Positions 28,148 through 40,564 of a stretch of DNA of 64,000 bases are shown here, one piece after another. Origin of the DNA: Diaporthe sp. PMI_573 (Eukaryota; Ascomycota; Sordariomycetes; Diaporthales; Diaporthaceae); NCBI GenBank assembly GCA_021399435.1, contig JAJTUP010000002.1:1984001-2048000 (forward strand), in the 5' to 3' direction. Below the pieces are notes generated by a model that had not been told where the DNA came from, ran no database searches, and worked only from the letters and a program-made list of their open reading frames with translations. The first letter of the stretch is position 1. Each line of letters begins with the position of its first letter. The position numbers were made by a program, and so were the translations under genes.

Positions 28148-31100
28148 CTTCGGTCTCGCGGCGCTCGGCAGGGGTTTTGCGGCGTCACGATCGGTCTCGC
28201 GGGCCGGCTTTGGGTGAGTTGAACGCTGGTCGCATTTTCGGTGCAGCTGCGGCGGTTTGGCAAGGCTCGAGCAACTGAAGAAAAAAAAAACTTCGGCGGC
28301 AGCACAGAAAAGTGAGTTGATTGGTTGGCAGGTGTGGGCCGCTAGAAGTTAGGACCCTGCCTGGTGCAGCCTCGATACGCCTGTCTAGGTACCTAGGTAC
28401 CTAGGTAATGTGTGTATCATTCACCCTGTCGGGTACAACATTGTACTGTGCTGTAGCGTTTACTACCGACCTAGGTATGTACATTGCACTATTAGTTTGG
28501 GTATACTACTGTGCTGTGGTAGTAGTGTACACTACACATGCATGGCAATCAGCGAGAGTCGAGGCCCTGTGGAGATATCTGCGTTTAGCAGGTGTCGCTT
28601 GATTGGGCAGCCGTTGCGGCTGGGCCTGCGGCTGCCTTGTCCCTACCTAGGTACACAGTACACAGTAGACCGACCGCATTGCATTTGCATCTCGTCTGCA
28701 CAAGCTGCCCACCTGCGACTCACTTTCCGTAAACGACACAATATCGGCCTATCATTGAGGGAAATTCTTTGGTATCTCTCCCAGTTGCAGATTATCATTA
28801 CATACTTTTTCAAACGATAGCATTGAGTAATGGCTCCTCACACTGCCACGCTCGCACAGGAGCTGGGTGGTTTCTCCTGCTAAGCATTGTAAACTGCGAC
28901 GCATTTATGCATTCATCACCATCTGTCCAGGGCGACGCAGATGACTATCAGCTCTTTGAAAGTCTTTCAGTGATCGCTGCCGACGACCTCCTGGGACACC
29001 ATTATTCTGTAGAGACAAGGCCCACTTATATAAGCTGGAGCCGTTGGGATGTCATGGATGCGGTCTCTTACTTTGGGTTGCTTGACTATCTGTTTGCTAC
29101 TCGAGATGACTTCACCCCGAAGAACGTGTGGCATGCTGCATGAAGATTGCAACCGTTCCGCGCGTCAATGCGCATCAACCTGTCACCTGCTGAACAATGG
29201 CGATGGCGAGTCTGGGCTGTGTTTCTCTACGAACTTGCCTTGCGAATGCACTGTGCCCATGAGCTCAAGCGGCCGACAGGAGGTAGCGATGCTGAAGCCA
29301 CGAGGCACACATGGAGTCGACTGGGTCTGTACAACCAAGGGCACAGGGCATGACGACTTCCCTTACATTGACTTAAGGGCATTCTTGAGACCCCGGCGGC
29401 GGGACGGGGCGGTGTCGGTGACGGACTCCGCGAGGACATGCCCCAACCCTACCGTCCGCAGGCGCATCGTGCTCATGGCAGCCGGTCCCACAGCACGCCG
29501 AAGTAGGCCTGGTCTGAGGAGGCCACCAGAACCAGTGTATATCACGCGAATCGTACCGAGCCACACGAGCTGAACGGCCCTCGCTTTATCGGCTCTGGGA
29601 AGTTTTAACCGGGCCAATTGGCAGCCGCTGGAAGTCTGATTTGTATCTCCGTGCTACCGGGAAGGAATGAGTTCGGAGGATAAAAAGTTCGGAAAGACGT
29701 CACTCTCGTACAAGACATTGCGGAATTGCCACAAGCGGCAGGTATGGCAACCTTCTACACTAGCAGACCGAGCGAGCTGCGACCTCTGATGCAGTCACGG
29801 CTGGTCCTGGATTAGCAACTATCGTCCGGCTTGTCTGGCCGGCCTATAGCAGCGGAGCCACGGAAGCATTGGATCTTGCCGAAGTTGTTGGAGAGAGCCT
29901 CCCCCGCTAACATACTTGGTCCAGACGCGAGTCTCCACGGGAAACTGGCCCGGTGGCCGCGGAAGGACTCGTTACAGTGGAGTCGTGGAGCCCGACAGGA
30001 AGCGCCATACAGCAAGCATGTGCTCTGTATGTTGCAAACTGGTGGTTGAGGTCAAGGACGCTCGTACAGACACGCCAGTATCGCGAACAAACGATGGGTC
30101 ACCCAACTTTTGGGGAGATGTCGTTTGTACCGCTATCGGAAGCGACTGCAACCATACTTGGGCCCAAGGAAGGATGAGCCGGTCGACACGACTTGAGCCG
30201 GGAATAAGAAGGTTGCACTACACAGTACTATGACAGGCACACTGCACTAGGACAGAGTTGTAGCTCGGCAGCCTTCATCAAACTTAATCGCGGGCGCTTA
30301 CAACGCCTGACCGATCCGGAGTACCAGCCGATCTGTCGCAGAGCCCACACCGCTGTGGTCTGAAGAGGGGAACCATGACGCTCTACAAGGTTGCCAAATC
30401 TGCTCAAACAACATAAAGATGGCCGCACGGATCTGGTGATTTTTTTTTAATCAACCTCCATACCGGTTTGAGCCTTCTTGTTTAGGGCCGGCCGTGAGAG
30501 GCATAATGGAGAGCCTGGAAAGCCGCAAAGACCACAGTCGGTTACACGGATGGGGTGAGAAACAGCAGGCAACGATGGCCCTAGCCACGAGCCTGCCGTT
30601 AGGAGTACCTAGTTCGGGCATCTGGATTGGTGAATGTGACAAAGCATCTCATGTGGTGCCATGCCAGCGCCGTGACCGGTCGGGAGGGATCATATGCAGT
30701 CTCTGGACAGAGGAGAGTTTGAAAACTCTAAAATCAAATCTCACAATATGTAGTCTACCAGTCAGTGTTCTGTCCAGACTAGGTGGGGGCCATGTCTGTC
30801 TCGGCCTCTCGGAAGGAGGCTGCAGAGCGGCAATAATAATGGAAAATGGCCGCACCGCCGCAGGGCCGCAGGAGGCAACCCTTCCAGCCTTCCACGATGG
30901 TGGATGGGTCCCCCCGCATGGCCTCGAGTGTCCCACAGGGCACCGGCCTGTTTCGTCGTCGCCTGGGACGGGGACGAAGAGCAGACCGGCCCAGGCTCTC
31001 GATGGGCTGTACCGAAGTATGGTGTGTGGCCTAGCGTGCCTGGGAGTGCACCTAGGTATGGTCTAAGTGCAGTACCACAGTGTCCGTCTGGCGTGTTGTG

Positions 31101-31952
31101 TGTGTGTCCCTGGTTAAACTCCTACTGGTCAATTGGTGCGATCGAGAGGGGGGTGGGGGAGACAGGGAAGCTGGGCATTGCCAGCCAACCGCCGTGCTTA
31201 GACAGTACGAGTAAAGCCGTCGACTGCAGGCCACACAGCGATGCATGTGCATCGTGCATGAGCAGGGCCAGGAATGCGTATCTATTGCAGGGTCCTGTAC
31301 GCGGATTCGACATGTTCGTCTTTTTTCGTGGACTCGTGCATGCTTCCCCTCTGTCCAATGTTTCTACAACATCGACTGCTGAGGCGACCACCCGCGGGCC
31401 AGCCAAAACAAGGCCCACTCGATGACGGCCTGCGTCAGGGGTTGCCCAGGTGCCCAGGTGCCCAACCCCCTGCCACCGTCCCAAGGCCCCACCCCGTGGA
31501 CCGAAAGAACCCAAGAGAGCTGGACCCTGCGCTGGCCCAAAGATACGTAATTGCGAGACCACTTGGCGCTGCTGATATCTACCACGTATTGGGTGCCCAG
31601 GTACCTGCCAGGCCTGCGTAGTCTTTGTCCAGAATACAAAATAAAAGCTTGTGACACCCACCACGGCCACCCTTTATCACGGCCTCACGGCTAGCGACTC
31701 ACTTCCAAGGTTCCGCGTCCCCCTCCTTGGCATTGCAATCCCCCAGAGACTTCAAATAATCTGCAACGGGCAACCTCAATTGAACGGCGAATCCTGACCT
31801 GGGTCAACTTTCTATCCCGCCCTGGCTCCTGCGACCCGCAGCCACACCGACTCGTATTGTCTTGCTTTGTCTCGCCTTATCTTACCCTGCAGCGCCTGAC
31901 CTTCTCCCCTTGCTTCCTGCCCTGCTCTGAATCCTCGGTGCGCTGGCAAGCA
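28148..31952. other. Long divergent intergenic region
   Basis: 3.8 kb between MPP10 (-) and the SPX gene (+), so it includes both promoters. An A-rich run lies just upstream of MPP10 (about 28280) and a palindromic repeat at 28385-28407. A coding-looking stretch without an ATG occurs at about 28910-29143, ending FATRDDFTPKNVWHAA; I could not join it to other exons. Nothing else supported. Confidence 0.5.
28385..28407. repeat. CTAGGTAC tandem palindromic repeat
   Basis: Nearly three copies of CTAGGTAC in a row, in the MPP10 promoter region. Single or double copies of ACCTAGGT recur nearby (about 28470 and 28645) and again near 31050. Confidence 0.85.
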
Positions 31953-33708
31953 ATGAAATACGGTCAGAACTTCGAGAAGGAATCAGTACCAGAATGGAGC
32001 CTCCGTACGTGGTAATGCGCCCAGCCAATCCGTCGCGCCCGCCCCGTCCCATAATGTCTTATCCTCCGTCCAGTCTCGTCTCTCCTCCTCCTTCGGATGC
32101 TCTCGCCCGTGGCTGACGTCTCCATTGTACAGATAACATCGACTACAATTCCCTAAAACACTTTATCAAGGCCAACACCACCCGGGACCAGGCCAAGGCA
32201 ATCGCAATACCCGGCCAACCCGACACCCACCTCGCAAAGGTCGAAGACGAGCTCTATAACGAACTATGCGCCCAACATGACAGTGCCGGACTCTTCGTCT
32301 CCACCAAGGCTGACGAGATAACACGCCGGCTGCGTACGTACCTTACCGCCGCGTTTGTCCCGGCGTCCCGGCCCCTTGGAGCAGCCATCCTAACTGATCT
32401 TTGCTCGCAGGGCACCTATCCAGCCAGGTCCAACGGCTCATTGCACGGTGCAACGACGACGATCCCGAGCGGATCCCACGCAAAAGGCAGCGCAGGTTTA
32501 TCAGGCTTGAACGCGACGTTCTCAAGTGCGGCAACGATATACAGGACCTTCGGCGGTTCGTCAGCGCCCAGTCCATTGCCTTCAGAAAGATACTCAAAAA
32601 ATACAGGGTATGAGTCAGAACCCATCCGTCCACAGCACATCTGATCCACTGACGTTACGGTTAGAAATGGACGGGCTCGAGCACACTGGGCAATCGCTTC
32701 AGAGATGATGTTTTGACGCAGCCGAAGAGTTTCACCCGGAGGGACTTCCATCCCCTGCAACAGACATATGACGAACTCCTGTCTATCATCCAGGCATCAG
32801 CACCCGTGCAGAACATACCTGAATCCCCGAGCACCGACGAGTGCTCTAATTCTGGGTCACCGGATAACCCCCGGCAGTCTCTGCGGCGAGTGACAATCCA
32901 CGCTGGACCGCCAGAAACCCACACTTTGAACTATTCAAACCAGCAAGCCGGGTATTGGAACGAGTACGAGAATGGAAGTGAAAACGGAGACGCGAACGAC
33001 GAATATGTGTTATATATCAACCCGGACGAAGAGACCGACTATGGCGCGGATCTGAAGGCCCTGGTCAACGCAATCGCCGCGCCATTTTCCAAAGCCCGCT
33101 CCTGGGTCAAAGTTCGTGGACGGGAGCGCCAATCTCTTCTGGGCAGACCTGGCAGCTCCGCCGGCTACGGCGCCACCGGCGACAACAATCCCACAGCCCT
33201 GGACGGCTATTTTACAAGCCATGCAGCCCGGCAGCTCCAGAGCAGTGGGAGTGATTCTCATACCGCAGTGGCGACCGATGGCGAGGACGACGCCGACGCC
33301 GATCTCGAGGCAGACATTGGCTACGCGAGTTCCGAGGAGTTCCCAGTCGGGTATGAGACACACTGGGCGACGCTACCATCTGTCAACGACCAGCGCATGG
33401 CCATGTACAAGGACCGGGTCACGTTCATGGTCACGAGTGGCCTGTACGCCATGTCGTTCCTGCTGCTAGGCATCTCGACTGTCCTCATGCTCACAGGGCG
33501 GCACAAGCTGCGCGTAGAGGTCGACGCGGGTGTCACGATAGGCAGTGTCGTGTCATTGGGCTGCGCATGTACCGCATTGGCACTGACCACGGCGCGGTGG
33601 GAGTTGTTGGGCGTTGGCAACAAGGTCGTCGTGTCGGTCACATTCGCGACGGTTTGTGTCCTCAACGGTATGCTGCTCATCCTCGTCATGGGAACCTCTG
33701 CTCTGTGA
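31953..33708 (+). CDS. SPX-domain membrane protein, Vtc5-like
   Basis: Four exons: 31953-32004, 32133-32333, 32411-32607, 32665-33708; 497 residues. The N-terminus is an SPX domain (about 1-165): it starts MKYGQNFEKESVPEW, continues with NIDYNSLKHFIKA, and ends with FRKILKKYRKWTGS, including the Lys cluster that binds inositol pyrophosphates. A long polar, acidic linker follows (about 200-395). Three hydrophobic segments at the C-terminus (about 415-440, 450-473, 478-496) resemble the VTC1-type membrane domain. This architecture, SPX plus three membrane segments without the VTC central polymerase domain, is that of yeast Vtc5 (Ydr089w), an accessory subunit that stimulates the vacuolar polyphosphate polymerase. 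Vacuolar location and a phosphate-sensing role are inferred from family membership. Confidence 0.82.
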
Positions 33709-34251
33709 CCGTGTCTCTTTTGTAACATGTATTATTTGTGTGGGCCTTGATGTCTTTCATGATACCATATTGAGCGAACGTTGTTTCATCTTACTAGACT
33801 GGACCAGGCTTTATTTCCGACAAAAGGCAGATGGCTGAGTTGGTTGGCAAAACTGTCCGGGTTCCAAATTGTAACATAACTCAGTGTACCTGTACGGTCA
33901 AGCGCGATGTCTATTAGATTACGAGCGAATTGATATTTGTTATTGCACAGTTGGCCTGTTTCCTTCAGTTCGGACTGGACAACGTCGTTCCAGACTCGGA
34001 CCTATGGTTCCGAACGGATATCGAATACTGGATGGCCTTCAATTTACCCGGAACAGCAACGCCCGAAAAAAAATGGACAAGGGGTTACGTATACGCAGAT
34101 TCTACCCAATCGCGATCATGGACGAGCGAATACTGTATGTTAGGAACTGATAATAAAGCCTTGACTGCCTGCACTGATCTACGTAGGTAATGATCCGTTT
34201 GTAGAGTGATGGTCGAGCACCGCCTGTAACCTGTCTTGTCAGATTTACATT
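33709..34251. other. Intergenic
   Basis: SPX gene 3' flank and promoter of the small secreted protein gene. No coding evidence. Confidence 0.6.
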
Positions 34252-34988
34252 ATGCTGTCTTCCATCTTTGCCGCATACATCCTGGCCTGCACGGGAGCCC
34301 TGGCTAAGCCAGAGCAGATCCGAGCGGTTCAGGACCCCATCTATCACTTCTATCTGCAGTCGTATCCCAAGAATGGCAAGTTCCCGAACCGCTCACGTGC
34401 CTGGGAGGGACAAGGTGGAAAGACAAGGAGGAACCCTGAGTATCCTGGGATGGAATGCTCTACTAATGTATCATGAGACAGCCTCACTAGCGGTCATGGG
34501 GCCCGAAGCCTCATCGGAGTTGTTCAATATCAACGGAAGCAGTAAGTGCTTGGAAGATGACTAGTCAGTCTTTGTATGAAGAGCACACGCGTTGACGAGA
34601 GCACAGTCCAGTCCACCAACACAAGCCTCTACCTCAACGTGGGCAGCGACAGCACATCTTATAAGACGCTAACCTTCGGCACGTCAGCATCAACGAGCGC
34701 GTGGGCCCTGGAGGGTGACACGATCATCACGGCGCAGAGCAGCAGCTGGGGAAGGCGTGAGTATTTTGACCTCTCTTTGCAACCCCTACCCCCCGGGGAG
34801 CAGATAATTAATGACTACGCCGAAACATATACTGATGGGCTCCAACGCGTGTCTTGACAGAGCTCAACTTCCTTGCTTGCAAACTGGACGGGAACTACTG
34901 GCAGGTCTACCTGCAGACAGGCAGCGCGACGCCCAGTGGGGCTACCTGTAGCAACTACCAGTCGCTACATTTGCCTTGCCTCTGCTGA
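34252..34988 (+). CDS. Small secreted protein, function unknown
   Basis: Four exons: 34252-34375, 34482-34541, 34607-34756, 34861-34988; 153 residues. The first 18 residues (MLSSIFAAYILACTGALA) are a clear signal peptide with an ALA cleavage site. The mature protein has a compact, beta-rich composition with Asn, Ser and Thr, motifs such as YHFYLQSYP, STNTSLYLNVG and YWQVYLQTG, and four cysteines in the last exon, two of them in the terminal PCLC. The first intron uses a GC donor (GCAAGT at 34376) with a CAG acceptor; all other introns are GT-AG. Splicing this intron joins NGK-side Asn to ASLAVMGPEAS and keeps the frame, whereas reading through meets a stop at about 34475. I do not recognise a named family. 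Its size and export make it a candidate effector or wall protein, which is only an inference. Confidence 0.75.
34376..34481 (+). other. GC-AG intron
   Basis: Donor GCAAGT directly follows the Asn codon plus one base; acceptor ACAG at 34478-34481. Lies in the small secreted protein gene. Confidence 0.7.
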
Positions 34989-35791
34989 GCTTTTGAGGGG
35001 GCGGGTGGACGCCGTGGTAGTCTTGGGATTGTGTGTTCCTAGGATGAATCTATGAAATGTGCATGGGAATCCTGAAGAGACTCTGAGCAAGAGAAATTGA
35101 CGCTGTGACTCTGGTGGGACTTGCATGAGTGATCATCTGTCAGGGTGGTTGATGCGTTGTGCGGATATTGTACAAATATGTTCGCGCGTCTGTATTGTGA
35201 TCGTCATATAACAATGGTATGTCACAGGCTCTGTACTCTGTCTCCACTGATGGGTTGGACCGGTCTTGGTTGATTTCTTTTCCCCAGATTTATTTCATAT
35301 TGACTTGATTCCACAAAGGTGAGTCTGAATGGGATCGGGAGCATGCAGAGTCGAGACAGCCCTCCATTCAGCGGCAGCGTTGTGCAGATTCGTCACATCA
35401 GCTCTGCAGGAATCTCGCCTGTTTGAAATTACACACGTAAACAAACAAAGGCTACCCCATCACTTATGATAACGCCAGTCTCACATCAATGAAACTCGCA
35501 AACACAATTGCTTAGTTAGAAGCTGGACAGACTTTACATATTATTATTGTTGTTGTTGTTGTTGTTGTTGTTTGTATGTGAAGGCCCCAAAACGGGTGGC
35601 GCACTCAGCTCAACGGTACCTACTAATGACATCTCAGTTGCCGGCACAAGAAGTGTGTCCTTGGATCACACGACGCTACTTTGGTCAGAACTCAACAATA
35701 TATATCCAGTTCCGCTTTGCGTTATCGGAGGGCAGCTTGAGACCAAGCACACATTTACTAAACTAGTTCATATTGCCCAAGCCTCGTTCTT
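34989..35791. other. Intergenic with GTT microsatellite
   Basis: 3' flank of the small secreted protein gene and of the decayed transporter. Contains the TTA/GTT repeat at 35541-35573. No coding evidence. Confidence 0.6.
35541..35573 (+). repeat. TTA/GTT trinucleotide microsatellite
   Basis: Two TTA units followed by about eight GTT units. Confidence 0.9.
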
Positions 35792-37039
35792 TCAAATATC
35801 TTGCCTGCGCTTCCGTGGGACCCTAGCCAACCAGTACAGCATAAAGGTTGCTAGGACGTTAAAGACAATGAACACAGTCAAGTACCCCACATTCCTCCAC
35901 CCTTCAGATGTGCTTATCCCCAGGCTTTTCAGAAGAGAATTGGCGTCAGATACTGGGCAGTGTTGGCAGTTCAAGCTGGCTTCTGGATTCAGCAGTGAGC
36001 CTCCACTATTTGATAGTAGGAGCCAAATAGGTGTTGCAAGTTCCGATGAAGCCCGCTGGAGGATTGATGACCAATGTCTCTTTCGTCAAACATGTAATGG
36101 CGGTGTTTTCCAAGCCGGCGCTCATGAAGTCCGTTCATCAGGCAAGTCAGTGGAGAAGCTCTGTAAACAAATACCCAAAAGCCCGGGGGATCTGCGGAAG
36201 GAACTAATACACTGGAATGAGAAGTTGTCAGCGCATGCGCGGCTATGTTTGGCTTGATGTAGCCTTGAAGCGGACAAAATCTTACCCGCAAGACACCAAC
36301 GCGAACCAGAACACCAGAGTCGCCAGTTGTATCGCGCTTTCTGCATGCTGAATGCCTACACCCGCTGCCTGGGAGAAAGTGATGATCCATAGACAAAAAA
36401 ATCATATCGACATGAAAAATAAAGCACCGCGACTCTCAGCGCTAGACGTCGGGTCTCCGTTACGCCAGGCGCCCGTGGGGTAGTAGCAAGTGATAAACAC
36501 GAGCACAGCCGCCAATGTCTGCCACAAAACTTCGACAATGATGTTCGATGTCAGAAAGACTGTCCAGCTATACGACTTAGATCGCTGCTCACGCCCATCA
36601 ATCAAGCGAGGGATGACTTGTTGATCGAGAGTGCCAAACATTTGCGTTAGCAGAAACATAGAGAAGATGGTGTTCGTGACGCCTTGTATATCAGTGCTAG
36701 CATTTTGGAAGGAGAGTCCGTTGAAGAGTGTCCAATAATGGATCAGACAATGAGAACAAGAAAGTGAAGCACGCTATGAAAAGTTGAGCTTACTACCACG
36801 CCAGCACACAATGCGATTTTGGAGTAGACATTGATTGGGCTCCTCCAATAATCCTGGAATATCCGCTCGGACACAATTCTGAATCGCCGGATCCAGGGCC
36901 TGGCGAACTCGCCACGCTGTTCCTGGATGGCTGTTGCCTTGGGCCGTGATTGTATGTCGCTGAGCTGACGGGTCACTTCTTCCTTCATCTTCTTTCTGTC
37001 AAGCCCATATCTCTTGCCCCACCGATATTCCGCGCCCAT
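35792..37039 (-). pseudogene. Remnant of a PDR-type ABC transporter (second membrane domain)
   Basis: Pieces of the C-terminal membrane half of a pleiotropic-drug-resistance ABC transporter can be read in order on the minus strand. Exon a (about 37039-36790) contains FARPWIRRFRIVSERIFQDYWRSP; exon b (about 36730-36288) contains MFGTLDQQVIPRLIDGREQR; exon c (about 36200-35792) contains FWVFVYRASPLTCLMN and ends FMLYWLARVPRKRRQ. Lesions: in-frame TGA at 36402-36404 where the family has Trp; a one-base shift near 36129-36131 and another near 36000-36008; and no AG acceptor visible before exon b. One intron (GTAAGA donor just after VSCG) is still spliceable. The two nucleotide-binding domains and first membrane domain are absent upstream, so the copy is truncated as well as broken. 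Intact relatives export azoles and other lipophilic toxic compounds. Confidence 0.82.
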
Positions 37040-38675
37040 GAACGGCGGTGCTACACAGGGTAGAATGCAGAACCGAAGGCCACATATCCTCAGCGTGGTG
37101 GCTTGTGCATATGTACGAAAGAGGTTGGTCCCGGCGAAACTTTGTTCTACACCGGACTGCTTTACCCTTGCGGAGCGTAAAATAGGATCACGAGGGAAGA
37201 GGTACCTTGTCAGTCAGAAGAGGCTCACAGGAGAGCAGTCTCTTTGAACCATGCAGCCATCGGTGACGCACTGGTTGGTCCAATCCTGGACGGACGATGT
37301 GCTTACTTCAGGTTTCTGGCTTGTATTCTGATTAGGTGAGGAGCCTCAAGCTACCTTGAACGCCAATATAATAAGCCACCTGTCATGTTACTCACCTTGA
37401 TCCTCGCCTGTTGTTTGATTCTTGAGGTTCTTCAAATTCGCTTATTACTCTGTCTGCAGAAGTACAAGCCAAAAGTTTCGTCATTTTTCAACCACAGTGC
37501 AATTTTGTGGTATCACAATCGCCTCTGGCAGACTGTGGGCCAACTTGAAAAAGCCAACTTGGAGTGATAGTCTTGTTCCGATCTCAAAATGTATGTTAAC
37601 ATGCAGTACAGGATGACTGACATTGGTCTTGCATATAGGACTTGTCCTCTTTTCCACCCTCGTTGCAGTAACTCAAACAGTGCTACTGTCAATATGTAGC
37701 TACAGGATCTATTGCTGTTGCCCTGACTCCAGTACCTAACAGAGCGGATTCAAATTATCAAATATTATCACCACATATGGGATGTACCACTTTGATGGCT
37801 TGGATCTCAGTTCTTTCAGGTATGTGGTCGCACTGGGATAATCAAACTTTGTTACATACTGATATAACGGCAGCTGTCATTTGTGTACGAAACGTTGACT
37901 AACTAGTTTCGGATTGATCCTGGCTAAGACCGCGACTTCAATCATTATTTTGCGGAGGCAAGTCGAAACATAGAGATAAGCGTGTCCTTCCGTGTAGGGT
38001 TCAAAACTCCAAGACCTACTCACGGCAAAGAATGTTACTACACAAGATGCAGTTCTCAGCTCACCCATGCCGCGTGACGTACGCAATGGTAATTGCGGTT
38101 GACCGACCTGCGGGGAAAGGCTCGCCCCGACACTGGTGGGTCTAATTCATCCATCTTGATCCCGGAGAGGCAACGCAATCATGGCTCAGATCCTTGCCGA
38201 TCTTGATGGCCATGATGTCTGCCATGACCTTGAAGGTGGGGTCCCACTGCCACTCTAAACCTGGACAGTGTTCCTTTTCTGCGAGGGGGCTGGGGGGGTG
38301 GGGGGGTCGACAACGACCTTGGAACAATGCCAGTATGCATTTGTGAGCCGTGACTATTGAGTGAACAGACCCCTCACGGCCCGAGTACAGACGTGACTGA
38401 AATTAAACCTTATTGGACTTCACACAAGGACAGTAGCTGGCCAAGGTAAGCTGCATATGTACTGATGCAGCCAACCAATTTCTGCGTGAGCGTTAACACA
38501 GTCATTGCATACAGAGTCTGTGTGGAGTTGTGCAACTAATTTGAGGTGTCACCTGGTCTTCCGCATCATGTGGCTACCGGAGGGTGTGTCGGGGTTGGCT
38601 TCTCAGAGGGCTGCCATAATATCAACGAACTTTGAGGCAATCCGCTCCAGGTCAGCCAACATTGTGACAACAATC
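37040..38675. other. Intergenic, upstream of GH79 gene
   Basis: Where the 5' part of the ABC transporter should be, I find no recognisable ABC sequence. Several short hydrophobic open frames (for example at 37385-37567) have no start or splice support. The right end is the GH79 promoter. Confidence 0.5.
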
Positions 38676-40297
38676 ATGCCTCGATATATGCAGCATTTGA
38701 TCGGATGGCTGGCAGCCATTACTGCTGCATCCCCTTATGTGTCAGTCCCGTCAGAGGTGCCAGCTGACGCGTCGAGCATCGTCGACCCCGACTTCGCCGG
38801 ATTTGCGTTCGAGCAAGCCTCTCTCTGGAACTATGCGCTAGACCTGGATGGCAACCCGAATGTCTTCTCCCAGAACCTCATTGCCGAGATCACAAAGCGC
38901 AGCGGTGGGAAGCCCTTGATCAGACTCGGCGGCACAAGGTAGGACTACTCGCCTCTCAACAAATGTTTCTGAGCTTCGTTGATCCCCGTATTTTCAGTGC
39001 AGATTACGCATACTATCTCGAGAATCAGACTACACCAGCTGAGCCCAGAGCCGAGGTCTACAACTACCAAGATGTCGGGGGAACCAGAATCGGCCCATCG
39101 TATTGGGACCTATGCCTCAATTTCCCAGATGCGTTGTATATCATCCAGACCCCTCTCGCCATTACGGATATCAACGAGACAGTGCGCTGGGCAACCAGCG
39201 TGGTGGAGCACATTGGAATCGACATGATTCATGCCTTCGAGCCTGGGAACGAGCCTGACCTTTATCCTTTTCCCACCCTGAGGCCGCCGACCTACCAAGG
39301 CCTGCAAGACAATGAATCTTATGTTGGCAATTTTACAACTTACGCAGCCGCCATCATTAATTCCGTGGATATCCCGTCTGAGCCTTTCTTCCAGGCCTTC
39401 GACGTCAGTGCCCGTTTTGGTTTCGAGGACGCTTACATCCTCGATGTGCCCACTGGCTTCGGCCTCGGTATTGACGATGACAATATCGTGAAAACAGTCG
39501 CACACCACTATTACCAGACGGAATGCTGCGGCACAGCAGCTGATCTCGCCACTGGCCTGATGTCGCACAGCGCTATCAGTGGCCGCTTGGATATTTTGAG
39601 GCCTGCGATCGACTGGCTGAAAGAGAATAAGCCCCATATTCCTTACATTATGTCGGAAATAGGTAACTCCCTGAACCCGACACATGACTACTCCTATCAG
39701 GCCGTGCTCGGGTCTGCACTCTGGCAGGTCGACTTCCAGCTGTACAGTCTTTGCATCGGAATCGCCCGCTTCAACTTTCAGCAAATCATGCACAGTGGAT
39801 TCGACCTGTGGCTCCCTGTAGCCTCGGGCGATTCGGAGCCGCAAGTCTTCGCCAGCTACTACGCACAGCCGTTTGTGACGGACTTCGTCGGCAGCAGCGG
39901 CAGAGCTCGTGTCTCGCAACTGGACATCACGGACGAGGCCACCGGTAACTGGGCCGGTTATGCGGCCTTCGAAGATGATGCCCCAAAGAGGCTGGCATTT
40001 GTGAATCTGAACTACTGGAATAGCTCCAGCTCCACGTCAGGAAGGGCAAGTCAGACCATCACTATCGGCGTGCCACCTGGCATCACCAGTGTGACGGTGG
40101 ACTTATTGAGTAGCCCTCTGGGGGCTGGGGCAAGTGCTGATACGATCACGTACGGAGGGAGCCAGTGGACTTATGAGAGCCTGGGTAAGGAGGTCACGGA
40201 TGTTAGGAATGATACCCAGACACTGGCCGTGGAGAATGGGCAGGTCAACATTACTATCTACCAGAGCTCGGCGGTTCTGGTGCACCTGACGGCCTGA
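38676..40297 (+). CDS. Secreted GH79 beta-glucuronidase-like glycosidase
   Basis: Two exons: 38676-38938 and 38998-40297; 520 residues. A second in-frame ATG four codons in (38688) gives a cleaner signal peptide (MQHLIGWLAAITAA). The protein reads through a TIM-barrel of clan A glycosidases: GFAFEQASLWNY near the start, RLGGTSADY across the intron, FEPGNEPDL with the probable acid/base Glu173, and YIMSEIGNSL with the probable nucleophile Glu308. The C-terminal 120 residues form a beta domain (FVNLNYWNSSS to VLVHLTA), as in GH79 enzymes. Fungal GH79 enzymes remove glucuronic acid or 4-O-methyl-glucuronic acid from arabinogalactan side chains outside the cell. The gene sits with a GH43_24-type galactanase 13 kb downstream that would act on the same polymer. 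Confidence 0.88.
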
Positions 40298-40564
40298 TTG
40301 TCTACTAGCTTCCGGCTTGAATCTCCAGTTAGATGTAAAGTAAGGTGGGTAGTGTATGGATCCGCTGGTTTCCACTCTGCAACCGGCTGAGCTTTACAAT
40401 ATATCAAACTTCGATCTAAGCAATCAGAAAGGCGACCTGTGGGAAAGATTTCGCAGTAGTCTCATTAGGAATGAGAAACAGAGCATCATAATTCGCTACT
40501 AACCGGCCCGTAACGTGTCTCAAATCGCTAATTGCTGATTTCAATGACTGCTCAATTCAGAATA

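Noticed and set aside
30494..31670. Frames of 170-190 codons in the MPP10-SPX gap
   Set aside because: Low-complexity translation and mutual overlap; no start or splice context.
36402..36404. Possible programmed readthrough or selenocysteine at TGA in the ABC remnant
   Set aside because: Other frameshifts and a lost acceptor show the copy is dead; ascomycetes are not known to use selenocysteine.
39110..39919. 269-codon frame antisense to the GH79 gene
   Set aside because: Shadow of the GH79 exon.
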